From Parashewanella sp965200795 (GTDB lineage Bacteria; Pseudomonadota; Gammaproteobacteria; Enterobacterales; Shewanellaceae), in the NCBI GenBank assembly GCA_965200795.1, contig CBDAVB010000005.1:310001-374000 (forward strand): DNA of 64,000 nt, given 5' to 3'. The notes below the pieces were generated by a model. It was not told where the DNA came from. It saw only the letters and a list, made by a program, of their open reading frames with translations, and ran no database searches. Shown here one piece after another: positions 10,028 through 18,444 of this stretch; the stretch's first letter is position 1, and each line of letters starts with the position of its first letter. A program made the translations under genes and the position numbers.

Positions 10028-12484
10028 TTAGTCTTCAGGCTTCATTGTTTCTGACTCTGTCTTTTTAATCACAATACATCCGCCATCAGGTGAAACCTCA
10101 ATTTCTAATTTAAACTTAGTCTGTAATACGTCAGTAAACTTTTCAGACAGCGCTCCTGTTCCATGATATCCGGTGATGACTTGTTTGATATTGCGCCCAC
10201 GGCCGCGATAGTGGTATTCGAACAGCGCCTCGGCAAATTCTGAAGGTAACCCGGGTAATCTGTGAAATTTTTTTCCGTTATCATCCACACAGTATTTGTT
10301 TTTAAATACCTGGTCAATATGAGTGTCAAACACGCCATCTGAATAACCTAACTTATTAACGCAAATCTGATTTTTAACCAATTTATCTAAGGCCTGCGCA
10401 AAATGTTGTTTATCAACCAGTGCCCATTGAGCATAAACATTATAGTTCGGCTCGATTTCCCATTTTGATAAATAACTTTGTTGTTTATCATTACCAAAAA
10501 CCATAAGATCGGCCAAGTCAGTATCATCGGCACGCACGCAGTATTTTAATATAGCAACGACAATGATGACATCCGGGGGTACATTTAAATAAGGTCGCCG
10601 GCGTTCAGCGCTTTTTATAATTGAGTCGATTATTTCCCCGGCTTGTTGAAACATGCGCAACTCAACGCATGTTGTTATATAGTGAGACAGACAAACACTA
10701 ATTATTTTTACGTCCCGTAAATCAACGCAGCCGGGAGCGGCTTTACCGCTGAATACGATTTTTTTAACTAAATCGACATTTCCGGCGGCTTTACAAAACT
10801 CGAATATGGCGCTCGGAGTGTAGGGATCTGGATGAAGGTCTTTATAAAGCGCGTACTTTTCTCTATTGATGAATTCGTTTATTGCCTGTTCAGCCTGTTG
10901 ATACTCGCCCGCTTTGGTACACATTCTGAGGTAGTTATTAAAAAAGTAGATTGGATACGGAATATTCCATTGCCTGATAAGGCTATCCTTACCGTCAGCA
11001 CCTAACAAGAGTTCCTTTGCTAAACCGAGATTTTTTGTCTCCAGACAATATTCTAAAATTACAAAACATGAGTCTTGTATCGGCCGTTGTGACGGGTCAC
11101 TGTTTTTGTCTTGCGCATAACGATGCAGCTCACCGATGACAAACCCAATGTCTTGCGTCTGACCGGTTGTCAGACACATTCTCATGTAAGTGTTGTAAAT
11201 TATTGCATCGGGTTTAATATTCCATGTTGAGATATAACTTGGTTGCTTAAGCGTTCCGAAAATTAACCGCCGCGCGAGATCATAGTTACCGAGATGAATA
11301 CAATACTTCAGCATAGTGGCGACGGTGATATTATCAGGCAACAATTCCGGAACGACCCTTTTATCATGGTATTGAGCATTAAGTATGAGTAAATCAATAA
11401 TAAATTTGGCTTCTTTATATTTACCTAATTCAATACACAGGTTTAAAAAAGCGTTATAACTGTATTTGTCATGCAACGCCCTCCATTTTAAGCAGTAGTC
11501 ATTTCCCGGATTAATAATCTTTTGCGCGAGCTCAAAATCACCGACGGCGGTACAGTAGCTCAAAATTGCCACAACCAGAGATGAGTTTTTCAAGTCAAAT
11601 TCAAAAAGGGGGAGAGCCGCATGGTCTGTGACTTTTATTAAAGCATCTATTACCTTCCCGGCTTCCTGATAACGCTCTGTCTGAAGACACAATTTCAGAT
11701 ATTCAGTAATAATTCCGATATGATAATCACCGCCAAACCAGTCTTCCGGATTTCCTGAAACCAAATTATCTCTTTTCAAAAGACATTTTGCACCGTCAAT
11801 ATCACTCACTTTATCGTGAATTTTCATTAAGTAGTTATGAGTTAATATATTGCAGGTAACACCTCTGCTCACAAGCAATTCAAGAGCGCGTTTCGCGAAC
11901 CCGAAGAGCTCAGTCACTTGAACACGATCCTTTGAATCTTCTGAATGTTCTAATAGTTTGTTCAAAAAGGCATTAACCGGACCAGGGTCTTTTTGTAAAC
12001 GGGTGAATTTATCTTCCGGTATCAAGGGATGGTAAACATTTGTTATCAACTCCAAGGCATAATCGAATGACGGGGAACGAGGTATCAATGTTATTGTTAG
12101 CGCAATAACTTTATTTGCCTCTCTACGCCCTTCGATATAGTCAATTACCGCAAATCTATTTCCCCCTTTTATCTGATTTAGTTCTCCTGCCCTGTCATGA
12201 GCATCAGAGAAACATTCACCATCGTGATGAAACCTTTTGCTTGGTGCTGATGAAGATGAAAATGAAGACTGATACGTTCTTTTTCGGCCGTTTCCCTGAT
12301 ATTTATCCGCCGTCCGACAGACAGTTCCGGAAGCCGGGCTTACACGCCTGGACTGATATCTGTTGCCGCCGCACTCAACTGATTGTTTATCTCGACGGGT
12401 TCGATCATAACCGCGCCGCACTTGCCTGTCAGCTTTAGTAAATCCGTGAGAATTTGAACCCGGAGATATCTTAAGACCCGCCAT
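10028..12484 (-). CDS. PPR-SMR-like repeat protein, unit 4 of 12
   Basis: Protein of 818 residues of the MAGLKISPG class. It contains the most PPR-like repeat of the array: IKPDAIIYN followed by TYMRMCLTTGQTQDI matches the PPR boundary (Pro-Asp as last residues, Tyr-Asn at positions 4-5). Its C-terminus has FDTHIDQVF and TGYHGTGALSEKF, the putative SMR nuclease motifs. Its N-terminal half is almost identical to unit 7 and, up to the PDNITVATMLKYCI repeat, to unit 6, which indicates recent duplication or gene conversion. Position-5 residues: N (THNYL), N (IYNTYM), F (SCFVILEYC). No signal peptide or membrane helix is visible. Confidence 0.85.
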   Translation of the reverse strand: MAGLKISPGSNSHGFTKADRQVRRGYDRTRRDKQSVECGGNRYQSRRVSPASGTVCRTADKYQGNGRKRTYQSSFSSSSAPSKRFHHDGECFSDAHDRAGELNQIKGGNRFAVIDYIEGRREANKVIALTITLIPRSPSFDYALELITNVYHPLIPEDKFTRLQKDPGPVNAFLNKLLEHSEDSKDRVQVTELFGFAKRALELLVSRGVTCNILTHNYLMKIHDKVSDIDGAKCLLKRDNLVSGNPEDWFGGDYHIGIITEYLKLCLQTERYQEAGKVIDALIKVTDHAALPLFEFDLKNSSLVVAILSYCTAVGDFELAQKIINPGNDYCLKWRALHDKYSYNAFLNLCIELGKYKEAKFIIDLLILNAQYHDKRVVPELLPDNITVATMLKYCIHLGNYDLARRLIFGTLKQPSYISTWNIKPDAIIYNTYMRMCLTTGQTQDIGFVIGELHRYAQDKNSDPSQRPIQDSCFVILEYCLETKNLGLAKELLLGADGKDSLIRQWNIPYPIYFFNNYLRMCTKAGEYQQAEQAINEFINREKYALYKDLHPDPYTPSAIFEFCKAAGNVDLVKKIVFSGKAAPGCVDLRDVKIISVCLSHYITTCVELRMFQQAGEIIDSIIKSAERRRPYLNVPPDVIIVVAILKYCVRADDTDLADLMVFGNDKQQSYLSKWEIEPNYNVYAQWALVDKQHFAQALDKLVKNQICVNKLGYSDGVFDTHIDQVFKNKYCVDDNGKKFHRLPGLPSEFAEALFEYHYRGRGRNIKQVITGYHGTGALSEKFTDVLQTKFKLEIEVSPDGGCIVIKKTESETMKPED

Positions 12485-12670
12485 ACTGTAACCTAAAGTT
12501 TACATTTACTTCAGCCGACGTTACACCAAGATTACAGCAAAAACAAATGAATAATCGGCATAAGGTGTAACCCGATCCCGCCGTTTTCTTAGCTTGACAA
12601 TGATGCGGCATCACCCGTTTTCTGAAATTTTTCGCGTGGGATTTTAGTGATATTGACGCAAGCGCGCAGG

Positions 12671-12836
12671 TAAGTAGCTGACGATAAGTTTCTTCAGAAT
12701 TTTGGTGTTCAGATTTAGTGCGGAACAAGGCGCAACGGAGGGCGCATAGCCATAGCTATGTAACCAGAGTTGCAACGCTGTAATGTGCTGAGGGTGGACA
12801 TCAGAAAATGTTAGAAAACTTATGGTCAGCTACTTA
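12671..12836. repeat. MITE copy 4, after unit 5
   Basis: Element of 162 bp (12673-12834) with flanking TA. It carries GCTGAGGGTGGACATCAGAA in the right half, a variant shared with the copies at 24437 and 30163. Confidence 0.85.
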
Positions 12837-12837
12837 G

Positions 12838-15273
12838 TTAGTCTTCAGGCTTTACTGTTTCTGACTCTGTCTTTTTAATTACAATACGTCCGCCTTTAGC
12901 TGAAGGCTCAAATTTTAATTTAAACTTAGTATCTAATACGTCAGTAAACTTATCAAACAGCGCTCCTGATCCATGATATCCGATGATGACTTGTTTGATA
13001 TTGCGATCACAGCCGTAATAATGGTATTCAAACAGCGCCTCGGCAAATTCTGAAGGTAACCCGCAGGGTCTGAAATATTTTTTCCCGTTATCATCCACAC
13101 AGTATTTTTTTTCAAATACCTGGTCAATATGAGTATCAAATTCACCATTTAAATAATAACCTGAATTTTCAATGCAAATCCGCCTTTCAATCAATTTGTT
13201 TAAAGCCTTAGCAAAGTTGTTTTTATCAACCAATGCCCATTGAGCGTAAACTCTAAAGTTCGGCTCGATTTCCCATTTTGATAAATAACTTTGTTGTTTA
13301 TCATTACCAAAAACCATAAGATCGGCCAAGTCAATATCATCGGCCTGCTCGCAGTATTTTAATATAGCAACGACAATGTTGATATCCGGGCATACATTTA
13401 AATAAGCTTGTCCGCATTCAGCGCTTTTGATAATTTTGTCGATTATTTCTTTGGCTTCTTTAAACATCCTCAACTCAGCACATGCTGTTATATAATCAAA
13501 AAGACAAATGCTATTTATTTTTACGTCCCGTAAATCAACGCAGCCGCGATCAGCTTCACCGCTGAATACGATTTTTTTAACTAAATCGACATTTCCGACG
13601 GCTTTACAAAACTCTAATATGGCGCCCGCAGTGTAGCAATCCGGATGTAAATATTTATAAAGCTTATGCTTTGCTCTATTGATGAACTCGTTTATTGCCT
13701 GTTCAGCCTGTTGATAATCGCCCGCGTTCGTACAAACTCTGAGGTAGAGATTAAAAAATAGGGTTGAATACGGAATATTCCATTGCCTGATAAGGCTATC
13801 CTGACCGTCAGCACCAAACAAGAGTCGCTTTACTAAACTGAGATTTTTTGTCTCCAGACAATATTCTAAAATTACAAAACATGAGTCTTGTATCGGCCGT
13901 TGCGATGGGTCACTGTTTTTGTCTTGCGCATATTTATCCAGCTCGCTGATGACTGGCTCAATGTCAACAAATTTACCGGCTTCCAGACACACTCTTATGT
14001 AACCGTTGTACATTTTTTCATTGGGTTGAATCTTCCATTTTGAAATATAACTTGGTTGCCGAGCCGTTCCGAAAATTAAACGCCGCGCAAGATCATAGTC
14101 CTTGAGAAAAATACAATATTTCAGCATAGTAGTGACGGTGACAGGATCAGGCAACATGTCCTCAATGTTATTATCACGCATGAATAAATCAACAATAAAT
14201 TCGGCTTCGCTATATTCACCTAATTCAAGACACAGATTTAAAAAGGTGTTATAAAGGAATTTGTTTTGAAAAGCATTCCATTTATAGCAGTAGTGATTTT
14301 CCGGATTAATAATCTTTTTCGCAAGCTCAAAATCACCGACGGCGCTACAGTAGTTCAAAACTCTAATAACCAGAATTGTATTCTTGACATGGTAGTTAAA
14401 AAGGAACCGGGTCGTATGGTCTGTTACTTTTATTAAAGCGTTTATTACTGTTTTGGCTTCCTGATAATACTTTATCTGAAGACACAATTTCAGATATCTA
14501 ATAATAATTTTAATATTAGCAGCTTTTATCCAGTCTTCCGGATTTCCAACCACCTTATCTCTTTTCAAAAGACATTCCGCACCGTTAATATGGCTCACTT
14601 TATTGTAAATTTTTATGATATGAACATGAGTGAAGATATCGCAGGTAACCCGCTTGCTCACAAGCAATTCAAGAGTGAGTTTTGCAAATTTGAAGAGTTC
14701 ACGCTCATCAAGACAACGTTCTGATAATTCCTTCAAAAAGAAATTTACCGGACAAAGATCTTCTTTTAAACCGGAGATTTTATCGTCCGGGATTAAGGGA
14801 TGGTAAAGATTCTTTATCAACTCAAAAGCATGAGCGGACGAACTGGCATTTTTTATATTAATCACTGTTGTCTTTATAACCTCCTGTGCCTCTGATCTTC
14901 CTTTGATATATTCCTTTACCACATAACTATTTTTACCTGTTATCTGAATGAGTTTTGCTGCTTTGTCATCAGCATCAAGGACTGGCTCATCATCGTGATG
15001 AAACCTTTTGCCGTATGCTGATGAACTTTTGCCGGATGTTGATGAAGGTGAAGGTGAAGACTGAAGTTCTCTTTTGCGGCTGTTTCCCTGAAATTTATTG
15101 TTATCCGCCGTTCGGCAGACAGATTCAGAATGAGGGCTTACACGCCTGCACCGATATCTCCTGCCTTTGTACTCAACAATCCCTTGGAGTCGACCATCTC
15201 CGCGCCGCACTTGCCTGTCAGCTTTAGTAAATCCGTGAGAATTTGAACCCGAAGATATCTTAATACCCGCCAT
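12838..15273 (-). CDS. PPR-SMR-like repeat protein, unit 5 of 12
   Basis: Protein of 811 residues of the MAGIKISSG class, shorter because of small deletions in the N-terminal and early repeat regions. Its N-terminal tail is distinctive (SSPSPSSTSGKSSSAYGKRF), so this basic region evolves faster than the repeats. The SMR-like motif reads IGYHGSGALFDKF, with Ser instead of Thr. Position-5 residues: V in the THVHI repeat, N in the MYNGYI repeat, F in the SCFVILEYC repeat. The middle and C-terminal part resembles units 1 and 8 more than the other MAG-class members, so the gene is a mosaic. Confidence 0.84.
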   Translation of the reverse strand: MAGIKISSGSNSHGFTKADRQVRRGDGRLQGIVEYKGRRYRCRRVSPHSESVCRTADNNKFQGNSRKRELQSSPSPSSTSGKSSSAYGKRFHHDDEPVLDADDKAAKLIQITGKNSYVVKEYIKGRSEAQEVIKTTVINIKNASSSAHAFELIKNLYHPLIPDDKISGLKEDLCPVNFFLKELSERCLDERELFKFAKLTLELLVSKRVTCDIFTHVHIIKIYNKVSHINGAECLLKRDKVVGNPEDWIKAANIKIIIRYLKLCLQIKYYQEAKTVINALIKVTDHTTRFLFNYHVKNTILVIRVLNYCSAVGDFELAKKIINPENHYCYKWNAFQNKFLYNTFLNLCLELGEYSEAEFIVDLFMRDNNIEDMLPDPVTVTTMLKYCIFLKDYDLARRLIFGTARQPSYISKWKIQPNEKMYNGYIRVCLEAGKFVDIEPVISELDKYAQDKNSDPSQRPIQDSCFVILEYCLETKNLSLVKRLLFGADGQDSLIRQWNIPYSTLFFNLYLRVCTNAGDYQQAEQAINEFINRAKHKLYKYLHPDCYTAGAILEFCKAVGNVDLVKKIVFSGEADRGCVDLRDVKINSICLFDYITACAELRMFKEAKEIIDKIIKSAECGQAYLNVCPDINIVVAILKYCEQADDIDLADLMVFGNDKQQSYLSKWEIEPNFRVYAQWALVDKNNFAKALNKLIERRICIENSGYYLNGEFDTHIDQVFEKKYCVDDNGKKYFRPCGLPSEFAEALFEYHYYGCDRNIKQVIIGYHGSGALFDKFTDVLDTKFKLKFEPSAKGGRIVIKKTESETVKPED

Positions 15274-15460
15274 ACTGTAACCTAAAGTTCACATTATCAC
15301 TTCAACCGACGTTACACAGGGATTACAGCAAAAACAAATGAATAATCGGCATAAGGTGTAACCCGATCCCGCCGTTTTCTTAATTGACAATGATGCGGCA
15401 TCACCCGTTTTCTGAAATTTTTCGCGTGAGATTTTAGTGATTCTGACGTAAGCGCGCAGG

Positions 15461-15626
15461 TAAGTAGCTGACGATAAGTTTCTTCAGAATTTTGGTGTTC
15501 AGATTTAGCGCGGAACAAGGCGCAACGGAGGGCGCATATCCATAGCTATGTAACCAGAGTTGCAACGCTGTAATGTGCTGAGGGTGGACATCAAAAAATG
15601 TTAGAAAACTTATGGTCAGCTACTTA
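15461..15626. repeat. MITE copy 5, after unit 6
   Basis: Element of 162 bp (15463-15624) with flanking TA. It reads GCGCATATCCATAG where most copies have GCGCATAGCCATAG, a mark shared with the copy at 21091, which follows the near-identical 3' half of unit 8. Confidence 0.85.
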
Positions 15627-15627
15627 G

Positions 15628-18090
15628 TTAGTCTTCAGGCTTTACTGTTTCTGACTCTGTCTTTTTAATCACAATACATCCGCCTTTAGCTGAAACCTCA
15701 GTTTCTAATTTAAATTTAGTTAACATGTCAGTAAACTTATCAAACAGCGCTCCTGTTCCATGATATCCGGTGATGACTTGTTTGATATTGCGCCCACGGC
15801 CGCGATAATGGTATTCGAACAGCGCCTCGGCAAATTCTGAAGGTAACCCGGGTGTTCTGTGTAATTTTTTTCCTTCTTCACCTATAAATGTACAGTATTT
15901 TTTTTCAAATACACTGTCAATATGAGTATCAAACACGCCAGCTGAATAACCTAACTTATTAACGCAAATCTGATTTTCAACCAATTTATCTAAGGCCTGC
16001 TCAAAGTTGTTTTTATGAACCACTGCCCATTGAGCGTAAACTCTAAAGTTCGGCTCGATTCCCAATTTTGATAAATAACTTTGTTGTTTCTCATTACCAA
16101 AAACCATAAGATCGGCCAAGTCAGTATCACCGCCCCGCTGCTCGCAGTATTTTAATATAGCAACGGCAATGTTGACATCCGGGCATACACTTAAATAAGG
16201 TTGCCCGCATCCAGCGCTTTTTATAATTTCGTCGATTATTTCTTTGGCTTCTTGAAACATGCGCAACTCAGCGCATGCTGATATATAATCAGCCAGACAA
16301 ATGCTATTTATTTTTACGTCCCGTAAATCAACGCAGCCGCGATCAGCTTTACCGCTGAATACGATTTTTTTAACGAAATTGACATTTCCGGCGGCTGTAC
16401 AAAACTCGAATATGGCGCTCGCAGTGTAGACATCTGAATGAAGGTCTTTATAAAGCGCGTACTTTTCTCTACTGATAAGTTTGTTGATTTCCTGACAAGC
16501 CTGTTCATACTCGCCCGCTTTCGTACAAACTCTGAGGTAGAGATTAAAAAAGAGGATTGAATACGGAATATTCCATTGCCTGATAAGGCTAACCTGACCG
16601 TCAACACCAAACAAGAGTTCCTTTGCTAAACCGAGATTTTTTGTCTCCAGACAATATTCTAAAATTGCTTGACATGAATCTTTTGTCGGCCGTTGTGACG
16701 GGTCACTGTTTTCGTCCCGCGCATATTTATCCAGCTCGCTGATGACAAGCTCAATGTCTTGCGTCTTACCGGTTTTCAGACACACTCTTATGTAAGAGGT
16801 GTAAACTGATTCATTGGATTTAATCTTCCATATTGAGATATAACTAGTTTGGTGATCCGTCCCAAACGTTAAAAGCCGCGCAAGACTATAGTCTTTGACG
16901 CAAATACAATACTTCAGCATAGTGGCGACGGTGATATTATCAGGCAACAATTCCGGAACGACCCTTTTATCATGGTATTGAGCATTAAGTATGAGTAAAT
17001 CAATAATAAATTTGGCTTCTTTATATTTACCTAATTCAATACACAGGTTTAAAAAAGCGTTATAACTGTATTTGTCATGCAACGCCCTCCATTTTAAGCA
17101 GTAGTCATTTCCCGGATTAATAATCTTTTGCGCGAGCTCAAAATCACCGACGGCGGTACAGTAGCTCAAAATTGCCACAACCAGAGATGAGTTTTTCAAG
17201 TCAAATTCAAAAAGGGGGAGAGCCGCATGGTCTGTGACTTTTATTAAAGCATCTATTACCTTCCCGGCTTCCTGATAACGCTCTGTCTGAAGACACAATT
17301 TCAGATATTCAGTAATAATTCCGATATGATAATCACCGCCAAACCAGTCTTCCGGATTTCCTGAAACCAAATTATCTCTTTTCAAAAGACATTTTGCACC
17401 GTCAATATCACTCACTTTATCGTGAATTTTCATTAAGTAGTTATGAGTTAATATATTGCAGGTAACACCTCTGCTCACAAGCAATTCAAGAGCGCGTTTC
17501 GCGAACCCGAAGAGCTCAGTCACTTGAACACGATCCTTTGAATCTTCTGAATGTTGTAATAGTTTTTTCAAAAAGGCATTAACCGGAGCAGGGTTTTTTT
17601 GTAAACGGGTGAATTTATCTTCCGGTATCAAGGGATGGTAAACATTTGTTATCAACTCCAAGGCATAATCGAATGACGGGGAACGAGGTATCAATGTTAT
17701 TGTTAGCGCAATAACTTTCTTTGCCTCTCCACGCCCGTTGATATAGTCAATTACCGCAAATCTATTTCCCCCATTTATCTGATTTAGTTCTCCTGCCCTG
17801 TCATGAGCATCAGAGAAACATTCACCATCGTGATGAAACCTTTTGCTTGGTGCTGATGAAGATGAAAATGAAGACTGATACGTTCTTTTTCGGCCGTTTC
17901 CCTGAGATTTATCCGCCGTCCGACAGACAGTTCCGGAAGCCGGGCTTACACGCCTGGACTGATATCTGTTGCCGCCGCACTCAACTGATTGTTTATCTCG
18001 ACGGGTTCGATCATAACCGCGCCGCACTTGCCTGTCAGCTTTAGTAAATCCGTGAGAATTTGAACCCGAAGATATCTTAATACCCGCCAT
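15628..18090 (-). CDS. PPR-SMR-like repeat protein, unit 6 of 12 (mosaic)
   Basis: Protein of 820 residues. The N-terminal half follows units 4 and 7. From the repeat reading TMLKYCI onward the sequence switches to that of unit 8 (CVKDYSLARLLTFGTDHQTS), and I saw no difference to the stop codon in the sections compared; the identity extends through the MITE behind it. The switch lies near 16921 (equivalent to 22549 in unit 8). This is direct evidence of gene conversion or unequal exchange. C-terminal motifs are FDTHIDSVF and TGYHGTGALFDKF, with a shortened DMLTKF stretch. Position-5 residues: N (THNYL), T (VYTSYI), Q (SCQAILEYC). Confidence 0.85.
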   Translation of the reverse strand: MAGIKISSGSNSHGFTKADRQVRRGYDRTRRDKQSVECGGNRYQSRRVSPASGTVCRTADKSQGNGRKRTYQSSFSSSSAPSKRFHHDGECFSDAHDRAGELNQINGGNRFAVIDYINGRGEAKKVIALTITLIPRSPSFDYALELITNVYHPLIPEDKFTRLQKNPAPVNAFLKKLLQHSEDSKDRVQVTELFGFAKRALELLVSRGVTCNILTHNYLMKIHDKVSDIDGAKCLLKRDNLVSGNPEDWFGGDYHIGIITEYLKLCLQTERYQEAGKVIDALIKVTDHAALPLFEFDLKNSSLVVAILSYCTAVGDFELAQKIINPGNDYCLKWRALHDKYSYNAFLNLCIELGKYKEAKFIIDLLILNAQYHDKRVVPELLPDNITVATMLKYCICVKDYSLARLLTFGTDHQTSYISIWKIKSNESVYTSYIRVCLKTGKTQDIELVISELDKYARDENSDPSQRPTKDSCQAILEYCLETKNLGLAKELLFGVDGQVSLIRQWNIPYSILFFNLYLRVCTKAGEYEQACQEINKLISREKYALYKDLHSDVYTASAIFEFCTAAGNVNFVKKIVFSGKADRGCVDLRDVKINSICLADYISACAELRMFQEAKEIIDEIIKSAGCGQPYLSVCPDVNIAVAILKYCEQRGGDTDLADLMVFGNEKQQSYLSKLGIEPNFRVYAQWAVVHKNNFEQALDKLVENQICVNKLGYSAGVFDTHIDSVFEKKYCTFIGEEGKKLHRTPGLPSEFAEALFEYHYRGRGRNIKQVITGYHGTGALFDKFTDMLTKFKLETEVSAKGGCIVIKKTESETVKPED

Positions 18091-18277
18091 ACTGTAACCT
18101 AAAGTTCACATTATCACTTCAACCGACGTTACACAGGGATTACAGCAAAAACAAATGAATAATCGGCATAAGGTGTAACCCGTTCCCGCCGTTTTCTTAA
18201 TTGACAATGATGCGGCATCACCCGTTTTCTGAAATTTTTCGCGTGAGATTTTAGTGATTCCGCCGCAAGCGCGCAGG

Positions 18278-18443
18278 TAAGTAGCTGACGATAAGTTTCT
18301 TCAGAATTTTGGTGTTCAGATTTAGCGCGGAACAAGGCGCAACGGAGGGCGCATAGCCATAGCTATGTAACCAGAGTTGCAACGCTGTAATGTGCTGAGG
18401 GTGGACATCAATAAATGTTAGAAAACTTATGGTCAGCTACTTA
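18278..18443. repeat. MITE copy 6, after unit 7
   Basis: Element of 162 bp (18280-18441) with flanking TA. It carries GGACATCAATAAATG, a variant otherwise seen only in the copy at 27327 behind unit 10. Confidence 0.85.
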
Positions 18444-18444
18444 G

